From positions 7,254,001 to 7,318,000 of the forward strand of contig OX442322.1 in NCBI GenBank assembly GCA_949358305.1: a stretch of DNA of 64,000 nucleotides, in the 5' to 3' direction. The position numbers and the translations under genes are program-made. A model generated the notes under the pieces. It saw only the letters and a list, made by a program, of their open reading frames with translations, had not been told where the DNA came from and ran no database searches. The DNA is from Strigamia acuminata (Eukaryota > Arthropoda > Chilopoda > Geophilomorpha > Linotaeniidae). Shown here one piece after another: positions 44,729 through 55,100 of this stretch; position 1 is the stretch's first letter, and every line of letters starts with the position of its first letter.

Positions 44729-44860
44729 TTTCGTGTCCACTTCTGCCAATTTTGCGTCCAACTCGGCCAGTTTTTTGTCAAGTTTGGTATTTTTTTTTGT
44801 CCAAATCGCTCCTCGTACGGTCGTCCGTGCGCCACGTGTCGTTTGCGTTGCTACGTGCTT
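44218..44860 (-). pseudogene. Coiled-coil protein gene of unknown family, 3' half triplicated
   Basis: On the minus strand, from an ATG near 44860 (MKHVATQTT), a heptad region with repeated KLAELDAKLAEVD-type units is followed by LTKLWGN. There the frame runs on to a stop (…EEQETREN), while sequence that reads naturally as a continuation (ETSDAISGRFDAVLDTADVK, then a Lys/Arg-rich RRRNKKRGRTKR stretch) is in the next frame and ends at 44218. The slip falls at a GGGG run and is present in all three units. It follows a copia-type LTR end at about 44888, so it may be the gag-like gene of a non-autonomous element. Units 1 and 2 (42306-42644, 43262-43600) repeat the C-terminal half. Confidence 0.5.
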
Positions 44861-44887
44861 CATCGTCGTCCGCTCCGCGATGTTGTG

Positions 44888-45258
44888 GCTGTAGCAAAAG
44901 ACGAAAAACAGGCACGAATTATCGTGCAAAACGACGAAACACGGCCGAAAAGAAAGTTTCGGGATCGGTAGTGACGCCGTACGTGCGTACACACTTAACG
45001 GCAATGGAGCAACGTCTACACGACGTGCGTGGCCGAAATGCAATGAAAAACGAAGCTGTGCACTTATACAAACGTGCACAGTAATGTAAAAAGCATAAAC
45101 AATTTAATTAGCAAAAGAAAACTTACAAAATGAGCCATTACTTGATGGGAAACACAGTGGGAGCTTGCAAACCAAGCAAGCGGCCATGTTGAGTGAAAAT
45201 ACATAGGTAAACGCCAACTGGTGGCGGAATTAAACATTAACAATGTCAGAAAAGATAC
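44888..45258 (-). mobile_element. Copia-type LTR fragment (minus), second family
   Basis: On the minus strand it carries, in the same order as the copia-1 LTR, CCGCCACCAG, TTTTGTAAGTTTTC, an 8-bp palindrome around the loop GTTTGTATAA (45056-45081), GCACGATAATTCGTGC and the end GCTACA. No iMet primer site follows. Its far end is cut at 45259 by the next LTR. Confidence 0.55.
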
Positions 45259-46795
45259 TGTAACGATTGACTTTGCGAGATAAAATTGCTAGAAAATTAG
45301 AGCGAGAACTTGTGTGAAAGTGTAAAATACGGAGGCTTGTGATTTCGCAAATCATATGACATTTTATTCCGGTTTAAACTTATATAAATATTAGACCGAC
45401 AAATGGTCGAAACTCTGCAAGTTAAACTATACAATTGGTCGGCGAAAGCCCTATAATAATATCACTTGCGGTTTTTAGTCGAACAAATAAGAATATGTAA
45501 CGGTCTTATTGTTAGGACGTAAAAGATGTCATCTTAGTCTGGTTTTTCGTGGTTCCTGGGCTAGTTCTGAAAGGTGTGTAATGGTTATACGTAGAATTAT
45601 ATCCGAGAGGTGCGGTTGACTTTTCTGCAGTCGTCACACTTACAATTATTATTTGGATAATAATTGCAAAGCGCGGTCATAAATATGACGAAGCAATTGG
45701 AATAAATATTCATGTAGATTCAATAGTATTTAACATGATATTATATTCGTGACGTGGAATATATAACTGTGAAAACGAAAGATAAATTAAAATAGCGCCG
45801 AGCTATTTTTGCCTCAAGTGCAATCAACATCAAAATAATAATTAGATGTTCCATCGTCCAACAACGAATTGAATCAGCAGTTTCTCGCAGGAAAGGTTAT
45901 CCATTACCGGGAAATTACTCCGCTCGGTTCTGGCGGGCGGGAGAATAACCGGGAAATTACTCCGCTCGGTTATCCTGATAATGCGTCTGTGAAATAATAA
46001 ATACTCCACTCTAGATACTACATTACCAATGTGTCTGTGAATTTTACTCCCCTCTAGATCCTACATTCTACAACGGGATGTTGGCATGAAGCGGAGGGAG
46101 TGCGTCTGTGGGTTGTACCCCACTCTAGAATCTACACTTAAATGCAAGTAAACTTACGATTTCTACAACGGAATGTTGGCATGAAGAGACGGGCAGTGTG
46201 TCTGTGAGTTTTCTACTCACTCTAGATGCTTACACTAAATAACTGGTATTCTACAACGGACTGTTGGATCGACGTGAAGTATAATTAGCGCTCAAGTAAC
46301 AAGTAACAAAACAGAAAACAGGACAAGAGCGAGATATTTCCGGTTTACACGGAATATATACTCGTACTGGACAATAGGCTAATCATTGATCCAATGGGAT
46401 CACTGGTCACCTAAATCCTTCCAATCCTAGGCTCTAGGAAGTGGATAGCCAGGACATAGTCTTCTACTAGGTCCGTCCTAAGAACTGGATACACAGGATA
46501 CATTTCGGATTAAGTCCTTGACTATAATCCGAAATGGGATTCTATTCACAGGTGTGAAGTTTATACATAATTCAATAGAAGTATGTAGTAAACCGGATAA
46601 GACAACATTTAAAACATATTTAACATGTTTTAATAACTGTAAACTAAAGTGAATTCAATATATAAATAATAATTTATATATTAAATCACTTAAAAAAATG
46701 ATCAAAAATCAAAATTACTGCTAACACGAGAACGCCATCTATTGACGAAATAATCATCCTTAACTAGCAAAGTGTATGACAGTGTAACCGTCACA
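45259..46795 (-). mobile_element. Candidate 1.5-kb LTR (minus) with polypurine tract
   Basis: On the minus strand AAGGGGGACT (polypurine-like) abuts TGTGACGG at 46795, and the block ends CGTTACA at 45259, giving TG...CA termini with imperfect inverted ends. A TTTATATAAG box lies near 45387 and a GGAATAAAATG near 45363, both close to the end as in U3-R-U5. It holds a minisatellite. No coding region belonging to it was seen above 46796, so it is a candidate only. Confidence 0.45.
45895..46275 (+). repeat. Minisatellites within the 1.5-kb LTR
   Basis: AACCGGGAAATTACTCCGC followed by TCGGTT occurs twice (45917-45985), then TCTGTGA...CTCTAGAT..TACA units alternate with TTCTACAACGGRNTGTTGG (45985-46270), four to five diverged copies. 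Confidence 0.75.
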
Positions 46796-47400
46796 AGTCC
46801 CCCTTAAATATATGTCAATACTTGTATTTACATACTATTTACTGATATACCTGGAGATTTACGGTTTATACTGGCATCAATCGTATCTGGAATTCTGCCT
46901 TTGGTGAGTAAACTTACTTTATATCAAGATATAAATAAATTTTGACTCTAAGTTCAAAATGCTTCAAAGATTTATTAATATTTTAAGAAAATAAACGATT
47001 ATTCACTTTGCGTAAAAATAAACTTAAATCTAACAGATTTCTTTCACTTACAGAGAGGACTTATCTCCACAATAGAAATTCTTCACAAACAACACCAAAA
47101 TTGTAATAACAGAATTAACAACATTTGACTCTTTAGCTTCACAATAAATAATTTTGACTTAAAAAATGAAATTATTGCAAAAAATAAATACGTTATAAAT
47201 CTTAAGAAATAACAATTAAAATTTAGTATTCTGTATCACCGAACACACTAGACTCAAAAAAAAATGTTATAAAAGGTTATAAAATTCTCATTGTTATTAA
47301 ATAAACACAACATCCGCTCAAACTTTGTATGAAAATACCGAGATAGATTCGTTACTTCGGTTCGAAGAGATATGGAGAAAGTAACTGATCCCCATATCTG
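46796..47400. other. AT-rich stretch, no gene seen
   Basis: No supported ORF; possibly internal or flanking remains of the candidate LTR element. Confidence 0.4.
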
Positions 47401-47439
47401 AACATTACTTTTAATCCAACTCGGTGTCTTCCGCAAATT

Positions 47440-47790
47440 TCTTGACTACGGATGCGAAAACTGTAGGTCGGTAGCAGAGGAAAACGACCAAAAACCACTC
47501 GAAACGGCGAGTGCAGCGTGGCGAAAACGTCGCAAAGGCGTCGCACTACTCGTGCGAACGTGTGGGCGACGTCGGAGTCGAAAAACAAATAAAACGGCCG
47601 CGATATTCGCTTATACGCCGTGACAAATGATAAACAAGTGCTTAAAAACATAAAAACAAATTTACTAAACGAAAATACTTACAAATGAAGCAATTACATA
47701 GTGAAAAACGAGAGGCGAGAGCCAAAACGATGGTCGCCGCCATCTTGGAAGGTGATAAGAACACTAACGACACCTGGTGTCGGAATTGAG
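47440..47790 (-). mobile_element. Copia-type LTR fragment (minus), third family
   Basis: The minus strand shows CCGACACCAGGTGTCGTT, CATTTGTAAGTATTTTCG, a TCGCAC-GAGTA-GTGCGA hairpin and, at the end, CCTCTGCTACCGA. The order resembles the LTRs at 44888-45258 and of copia-1. Degenerate; boundaries approximate. Confidence 0.4.
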
Positions 47791-47867
47791 AAATTGCGTA
47801 AAGCTTAACAAAGCATTAAGGCCTGCATGATACCTCATGCAGAAATACAATAACATAATGTAAATAT

Positions 47868-48150
47868 TTGGAAATGACATACATAATTGAATGGAAAAGC
47901 AGCAGTCTGTCGACAGTCTATCTGTCGACAGGCTATCTGTCGACAAAATATTCCCCACAGCATTCTGTCGACAGTCATTCTGTCGACACAATGTCCTGCC
48001 CAAGCAATCCCTCGACAGTCTATCTGTCGACACACGCCAGACAAGCATTCTGTCGACAACAGCTTAACGGCTTAACGACCACCTGTGGTCAGCCTGCGGC
48101 CTCACCTGAAATGGAGACTTTAACCCTCTCAGCCCTAATTTTGATCTAAA
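47868..48150 (+). repeat. GTCGAC-rich minisatellite element, copy 1
   Basis: About ten short units built on TCTGTCGACAGTCTATC, each centred on the palindrome TGTCGACA (a SalI site), followed by unique sequence CCACCTGTGGTCAGCCTG..GGCCTC.ACCTGAAATGG. The whole block recurs inverted at 60935-61200. Confidence 0.85.
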
Positions 48151-48200
48151 AATGGGTTTTTATTTTTATTTAATTCGTTGTTTTATTCTTTTTTTCTAGA

Positions 48201-48904
48201 AGTGGCTAAATTGAGTCTGGAATCACCGCGAATTTGGCGAAAAAACGGTTGAAAAATGAATCAAATTCCGATAAAAACGTTGAATTTTGTAATTAATTTT
48301 GTAATTTCAGGCTCGCCCATGGAGAAATCACGTGTACATGTTTGTCAAGACCAAAAGAATTACAAACCACGACAGATAAGTAAGTTTGTCGGTGTTTTTA
48401 AATAAATATTTCTATATAAAAAAACGAATTTTCTTCGGTTTAGAGAAATTCAGGATTTAGTGAACAAACAAAATACACTCGTGGCGAAATTACTAGCGAA
48501 AAAGCCGAATGTGATGCAATAAAAGAGCTCTGGTTCCTTCTCCAGCAAGATAGCTACAAGTTAAGAAACGAGAAAATGCAACTGGTATGTGAAATAGAAG
48601 AACTCAAAGAGGAACTGGAGTCCCCGCGGCCGAAATCGGCATTTAGCGACTCGGACCCGTCAAAACAGTAAAATAATCTTTATTAGTTGATCGATAATTA
48701 ATAATTACATCAAGTTAAAAAAAAAATTATTTTCTTTCTTTCAGATTGGACGACGTGGTTTTTAAGAACTTGAAATTGGCGAATACCCTGCGAATCGTTT
48801 TCCAAAAACTCGTCGTTGGCAGTGGAATAAATTGGGCCGCCGACGACAAATTGATGCATTTGGTACTCGAGTTGGGACGAAACGCAAACATAGAAAACAA
48901 ATAA
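48201..48904 (+). pseudogene. CENPH: CENP-H-like gene, 3' exons
   Basis: Exons (best estimates) 48201-48246, 48311-48379, 48444-48667 and 48745-48904. The last exon reads LANTLRIVFQKLVVGSGINW..., aligning with the conserved C-terminus of vertebrate CENP-H (a VFQ..L..GS..NWA..P.L...VL.L pattern); the exon before it is a coiled coil (KELWFLLQQDSYKLRNEKM). CENP-H is part of the CENP-H/I/K group of the inner kinetochore. TAA at 48902, AATAAA near 49058. In exon 3 the spliced frame (KEIQDLVNKQNTLVAKLLAKK) passes into the coiled-coil frame only if one A is added to the A5 run at 48499-48503. That is a pseudogene mark or an assembly error. The exon 1-2 joins are uncertain; upstream exons not seen. 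Confidence 0.65.
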
Positions 48905-49082
48905 AAAAAATACTTTTCTTTATTTCATTCAAATTATTTCAAGTAATATCGTATCGGGTTCCCACGATGTCGTCGCTCGACTCCGGATTTTCAAACGCAA
49001 CGGATAAATCAGTGAAACTTTTATGTAGTTTTTTTTAAAAAAGTGTGTTTAATTTGAATAAAATTGAATAAAATTGATTTTT

Positions 49083-49240
49083 TTCTTCATTTTTAATTAC
49101 GTGTGAGCGAATCGTTTCTCGTATCCGGGCATTATCAGCAAATACACGATGAGTTTTCCATCGACGATCATCGACACTTGTAAACCCGTTTTGGCCACCA
49201 ATTGGTCGATCAACTGCTTTAAAGTGAAGTAAATTCATGG
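49083..49240. other. Unassigned open stretch between convergent genes
   Basis: On the minus strand one frame reads LIDQLVAKTGLQVSMIVDG... to a TAA at 49105-49107, with a possible acceptor TTCACTTTAAAGCAG. It does not match the expected C-terminus of the cytospin-like gene, and another frame is also open. Left uncalled. Confidence 0.25.
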
Positions 49241-49370
49241 CGAATATGTTAACTTTTTTTTTTTCTTTAATTCAAAAATGTTTTAAATTTGCTTTAAGTT
49301 GAGCAAAATTGATCAAAATATTGTCAAATTTTGTCTAAAACTATCAAAAGTTATTTAAATTGTGTCAAAA

Positions 49371-49500
49371 AATATTCAAATTATGTCAAATTTTGACAAT
49401 TTCCGTCAAAAACTATTCAAATTATGTCAAATTTTGACAATTTCCGTCAAAAACTATTCAAATTATGTCAAATTTTGACAATTTCTGTCAAAATCCATCA
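49371..49500 (+). repeat. 41-bp minisatellite in an intron
   Basis: Three near-perfect units of CAAATTATGTCAAATTTTGA plus CAATTTCCGTCAAAAACTATT, then diverged copies to about 49620. Confidence 0.8.
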
Positions 49501-49708
49501 ATAATTTATCAAAAATTATTCAATCTCTGTCAAATTCCATCAAAATTTATCAAAAGTTATTCAAATTCCGTCGAAATTTATCATCAATTTATCAAATTTC
49601 ATCAAAAACTTCGTCACATTTCTCTAAATTCCGAAAATATTGATCAAAAAAATTCCAAAATTTCTCAAAACACATTAATAACTCATAATTACACCACCGT
49701 AAAATCAC

Positions 49709-51566
49709 CTTCAATTCCTCTTCAATATCAACCATCGCATCTTTCAACCTGGTCGTTTCAAATTGACTAAAAGCAAGTTGCTCTGACAAAACAGCTGCGT
49801 GTGATTCTAAATCATCTTTTTCTTTTCGTGCGTTGTCAAGGAGTTCGTCCAATTCACTTTTATCGACAATCTCCCGTGCCTGGTTGAGCTCCGACACCTA
49901 CAACAATCAAAATTTAAACAAAAAACCCAAAAATTCCTCTAATCTAAACCAAAAAACCAAAAAAAAAACCTTAATTCTCTCATTCTCCAACTGAGTTTTT
50001 GTCTTGGACACTTCAATCTTCAAATTATCGAGCTTTTCCCGACTTTCGGTCGATTTGTTTCGCCAACATCCGTTTAGCGGTGTTTGCGCTCTCGATATTT
50101 AACTGTGAATTCAGCGTTTCCTTCTCATCTCTGGAAGTCTGAAAAGTGTGAATAAATAAATGTTAGTGAAAGATTTATTTGATTTGTTTTGGTATTTTAC
50201 TTTTAATAGTTCGAGTAACTTTGCATCTCGGTCGCAGGACGAGAGTTGGGAGTTGTTGAAAAGCAATTGCCTCAAATTATCGTTTTCGACGCGACAATCC
50301 TCGAGTTTTTCTGTTCGACTGCAAAGGGATTCCAACAAAACAGTTTTTCCTTCAGCCAGATGCTCGTTTTCCACTTGCAATTCCGTCAGCTGATCTTGCA
50401 GATCTGTTAATTCCTGAAGAGTTGCCTGAAGTTCCTCGTTTGTACTAAAATTCAATCAAAATGCATTAAATTCAATAAATCTAAGTAAAAATTCTATAAA
50501 ATTCAGTCAAAACTGAAAAAATCAGTAGAAATGATGAAAAAATCAGTAGAAATGATGAAAAAATCACTCAAATTCCGATTAATTATTCAATATTAATGCA
50601 ATAAAATGCCATATAAAGCCATATAATGCAATAAAATAGAGCCAAAATTCAATGAAATTCAGTCAAAATTCAATGAAATTCAGTCAAAATTCAATGAAAT
50701 TCAGTCAAAATTCAATGAAATTCAGTCAAAATTCAATGAAATTCAGTCAAAATTCAATGAAATTCAGTCACAATTCAATGCAATTCCATCAAAATTTAAT
50801 ACAATTCCATCAGAACCAATCAATTTCCATAAATTCCAAACAAATTCATTAACACCAAGTGTTGGGCGTTGTACGCGGTACCGTACGGGCTTACCAGTGT
50901 TTATTACTTTCAAAACGAATAAAAACAATCAAAATCAAAACCAAAAATCACCTGTAATGTGTTTCCTCCATTTGCAATATGCGATCTTGCAAACAAGCGA
51001 CAGACATTTCGCTAATGCTGCTGTTACTTTGTTTGTCCCAGTCGCACGATGGCAAAATGCACTCCAATGTTTCAGCCAGATCTTCAGCTGTTGAATCGCA
51101 TTTTGCACTCTGATTGCGCATGCCGGCCTAAACCAAATCCAAAACAAACAAAAATAATAATCAAAACCAATTTTTCCCCTAAAAATTGCCACTAACTAAC
51201 ATCAGAAAAATCTGGATGGCTGGAACTATTCCCAGCTTGAAGAAGCATTTGCTTTTCGTCGTCCGAAAATGCTTCGGGATTTATCAACATCCCAAACTTC
51301 AAATCATTCGTCAGATACTTGGAATCGTACGCCAAACCCGATTCATCTTCTTCCTAATGATTCACGACAACAAATTAACATTTTTAAACGTTTTTTAAAC
51401 GTTATTTTAACGTTTTTACCCTGTATTTCTTCAAATCGAGCTTGAGTTGCGCGATTTCCGTCGTTTTTGCTTCCAGGTTGTGGATCAGTTCGGACAATTG
51501 TTTCTCCACGTTGTTAGATTGACTTAGGCTTACTTTCTCTCCATCCCGTGCTTGTCTCCCGTCCAT
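49709..51566 (-). pseudogene. SPECC1L: SPECC1/cytospin-like coiled-coil gene, internal exons
   Basis: Six exons on the minus strand: 51420-51566, 51201-51353, 50952-51127, 50201-50444, 49970-50138, 49709-49897, all with GT-AG borders and matching phases. The protein is coiled coil throughout; ACLQDRILQMEETHYS, joined across an intron to TNEELQATLQELTDLQ, and LLESLCSRTEKLE are the hallmark block of cytospins (actin- and microtubule-linked adaptors). Exon 49970-50138 is 169 nt where 168 is needed: one extra A near 50066 (CAAATCG) puts a stop into the frame, while the rest (REKLDNLKIEVSKTK) is intact in the other frame. The C-terminal calponin-homology domain of the family is not found downstream. 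Whether ATG 51566 is the true start is unknown. Confidence 0.7.
50645..50795 (+). repeat. 21-bp minisatellite, about 7 units, intronic
   Basis: Unit AATTCAATGAAATTCAGTCA plus A, nearly perfect, in the intron between exons 50201-50444 and 50952-51127 of the cytospin-like gene. The MKFSQNS repeat ORF on plus is a by-product of its length being a multiple of three. Confidence 0.9.
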
Positions 51567-52166
51567 TTCTATTTTTTTCTAAACGATTTGAACAAATTAA
51601 ACGCAAAATCCAATGAAATTTTCATTGTTTTTTTTTTAATATTACCGGGTACCGACCTTTTTGTTTCGAATTTCAAATTACGTTTCCATCACTGCGCATT
51701 TTTTTGAACACAAAAACCGCATTGAACATGAAATAACCGTTGTAATCTGACATATGGGAATGTTGAAAGATGAGCGCCACGCACCTCCCATTTGTCCCAA
51801 ATACTGAAAATTATTCCGTCTCTGAATTTTAAAATGATTTAAATGAATTTGTTTTGGGATTTTGCGATTTCTTTTACCGGAGTTTCACGGGATTTATTTG
51901 ACACGGTTGAGACGAGACGAAAAGTGGCAGTGCGAGGTTGATAAAATAATTCTGGTGGCGCTCCCGCTGGAAATTACTCGCGAATTCAATCACTTCCAAC
52001 GTTACCTGCAAGAGAATGTAATTTAAAATCGATCTTTTTTGATTAGTTGTGTGTTTAGTACCAATCTGGTGACGACAGACGTTGTTATTGTAACGGTAAT
52101 AATTTTCTCGTCGATTTTTCTTATTGCGGCCGTGTCGGCCGTCTTGATTTCGTACATTTCGGCTCG

Positions 52167-55100
52167 TTAGTTCTGAAATGGTTGGTATCTGTATGGGGCG
52201 TAATGAGTGCATTTTTATGTTTTTTGATATTGCTTACTGTGGTACAAAATATAAAGTTTTTGTAAACGTTTTCTTTTCTTGCTCCTGTTGGATTCATCAA
52301 TATATCGTCGGGGATTTTGATTCCCGCATTTAAGACCTTTTCGATTTCGTTTGCACATTTGACTGGATCGTCGGCTGCGACTGAAATTTCTGTTGGACTT
52401 TGGAACCACTTTTGAGTTATTTAAATCATTTTTCGATGTGAAATGGCTTTGAAACGTTTATTTTATCATTTATCGGTAATTGTTTCCATTTTCCTGGGTT
52501 ATTCAGTGTTTATTTAGTGTTTTCATGCTTGTTTGTCAGGAGAATGCATGATACCGGGTTAAATGTACTCAATACATTAGGTTTCATGCATCCTCTATCT
52601 TGTTCTTATGTTTTTCATTATTATTGTTTATAATATCGGCCACCAGATGTCTCTGGCTCATTACAAATGGCCGCTCACACGGGTAGTGTGTTTCCTTGTG
52701 TTTGTCCAGTGATTCTGGACCCATTATGTAAGTTTTCTCTTAATAAATGTTATATTTTTGGTTAACTATTGTATTTAGTTCGGCACTACACGTTTCTATA
52801 AGTGTAGTGCACGCGAATTTGATCGTAAGTCCGCTCAAACTCGCGTACGCGCATCACGCGCATTTGTCCGCACTTAGAAGTGCGTTTGACTCAGTTTTAC
52901 GCTTCCTATCGCCTATTTCGGCGATATTTTTGCGCCACACAGCTACAAGTGGTAGCAGAGGCCTGGAAAGCCACCAGTGCCTCGTTTTTCCATTAATTTT
53001 CCGTGAATTTCGCGATTTTTCGCGATTTTTGCGGAAATTTTTGTTTTTTTCAGATTTTCGACGATTTCCGGCAGTCAACAACGTCTTTCTGACGTTCACA
53101 ACCCCGGAGTGCGGTCGTAATCGTCGATTTTTGAATTTTTTCAACCTTTTTTCGTGTTTTTCGAGTTAAAAACACTGTTTTTTTGTGTTTTTCGAGTTAA
53201 AAACACTGCTTTTTGTGCATTTATTGTGCAAGATAGCGACAATTGACCTAGGAAAGGTCTTGTTCTTTTTTTTCCCTCTAATTTTTCGTGAATTTCGCGA
53301 TTTTTCGCGATTTTTGCGGAAATTTCATTTATTTTCAGATTTTTTCGCCGATTTTCATCATTTGTCACGTTCCGACAACGTCTGAGCGACGTTTTCATCC
53401 AGAAACGGGCATAACCCGCTGTCTGCACCCCGGAGTGCGACAGTATCGGCGATTTTCGAGAAGTTTTTCCCGGTTTTCGAAATCGGTCGGCGATCTTTTG
53501 AAGAATTCCGCATTTTTTTATGCGCGGTGTGCACAGGGACGTCTGTGCATACAGATTCACCAACTTCTCCTTCTTTTTATTTCAGATTTCGAATTTATTT
53601 GTTAATTTTAAGTTTTTGGAGTGGGTCCCGATTAGTATCGGCACAGCCCTTCGGACATTCCGTCCAAGCTGTGCTTGTATTCTTAGACAAGGCTGAGCCC
53701 TGCGCCACCTAACATTCCCGCGGCCCCAGGTGGTCATAAAGGACGTTAGGGGGACACTTGTCTAAGGTTCTTAGCCAATTTTAGCATTGGCTCCCCGTCG
53801 AGGTTATTCCGCTTCTAACAACGTTTAGTGAAGTGCTTCGAGTGAAAAGTGCTCCGATTACGTCTTTAGTGCCTCGAGTGTTTATGCGTGCTCATTATCG
53901 CCATTATCTCCGATTTTCCTCCGGAAAAATGCAGACAGCAAGAGCCAACTTGAATTGGAATCGGTACACGAAGGAAACATCGGCTTTTGCTATGGACAAT
54001 CGTGGATGCAATCAATCCCGACCTCCTCGTCCGATTTCGAAGGTTCGCTGTTTTAATTGCGGCTTTTTCGGCCATTACGAGAATAAGTGCCCCCGCCCTC
54101 GCAAACAGGGCAAGGAACCGCAACCGGTCGCGTCTCAACAAGGCCGACCCCGCAGTAAGAGCAAACGACGGCAGAATAACAGTTCGCAGCAATCCGGTGG
54201 TCAAAACCGTGATGTTTCTCGTCCCCGAAGGGACGCCGCTTACCTGTTGTCGGCTCCACCGGTGATCGAAGCTCCGGTTGTACATTTTCTCCAGTCCCAC
54301 GAATGGATTGTCGATTGTGGGGCCACCGACCACGTTTCGCACGTCAAAGCGTGGTTTACGAACTTTGTTTCCGTTGTCCCGTTCAACATCGAGTTAGGCC
54401 AGGGCAGTTCGAGGGTCACAGGCAAAGGTGACGTTCCGGTCAAGTCGCTCATCGATGGCTGCGAATGCACCGTATTGCTCCGCGACGTATTATTCGCACC
54501 TGACTTCGGCGCCAATCTTATCTCGGTTTCTCGGATTGATAAATGCGGACATCACATCCACATTCACAACTCGGAATTGCATACGTATGAAACGGACATC
54601 AAACTAAGTGTTCTTCGGGCGAAACAGAAGTCTGGACTTTATTTCGTGGATGGGCTCATCTCGCCATTCGCCGCTCCGACTAATGTTTCGAGTTCGTCTG
54701 TTTCATCATCACTTCCGACTCCGATACCGACCACTCTAGTGACGAAGGAAGAGGACTTTCCCGCATTGCCCAAGTCTTCCAACAAGACTAAGAAGAAGTC
54801 GGCTGACAATATGACCGATTTCCGCTTGCCCGTCTCCTCCAACACCTTGCTTGTCCCTTCACTTTTCCCTACCAGTCCTGCTCCTATTCCCGGATCCCAA
54901 CCTCAACAGATCCGGATGTATTCCAATGCCCTCGCATCTCCTCCTCCCGTTGCCAAGTCAAACGCAGCATTACCTCCCAAACCAGTTAATCCTTCGGTTG
55001 CCAACGTCGCAGACGCCACGGGATTGTGGCACGGCAGGCTGGGTCACCTGCATACGAAGGCCATGCGGACTTTAGCGGCTAACTCCCAGGTTTATGGGCT

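Noticed and set aside
47480-47500. Plus-strand iMet primer site CGGTAGCAGAGGA
   Set aside because: First base mismatched and the LTR signals around it run on the minus strand; likely coincidence within an LTR fragment.
47868-48150. CRISPR-like array from regular GTCGAC palindromes
   Set aside because: Units are contiguous tandem repeats without spacers, in animal DNA, no cas genes; it is a minisatellite.
49035-49238. Minus-strand 67-codon ORF and an overlapping LIDQLVAKTG frame as last exon of the cytospin-like gene
   Set aside because: No similarity to the expected CH domain; two frames open; acceptor weak.
50652-50852. MKFSQNS-repeat ORF on plus
   Set aside because: Created by a 21-bp minisatellite in an intron of the minus-strand cytospin-like gene; no other coding sign.
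51874-52212. 112-codon minus-strand ORF
   Set aside because: Lies downstream of the stop of the FBH1-like gene and before an AATAAA, so it is best explained as 3' untranslated sequence.
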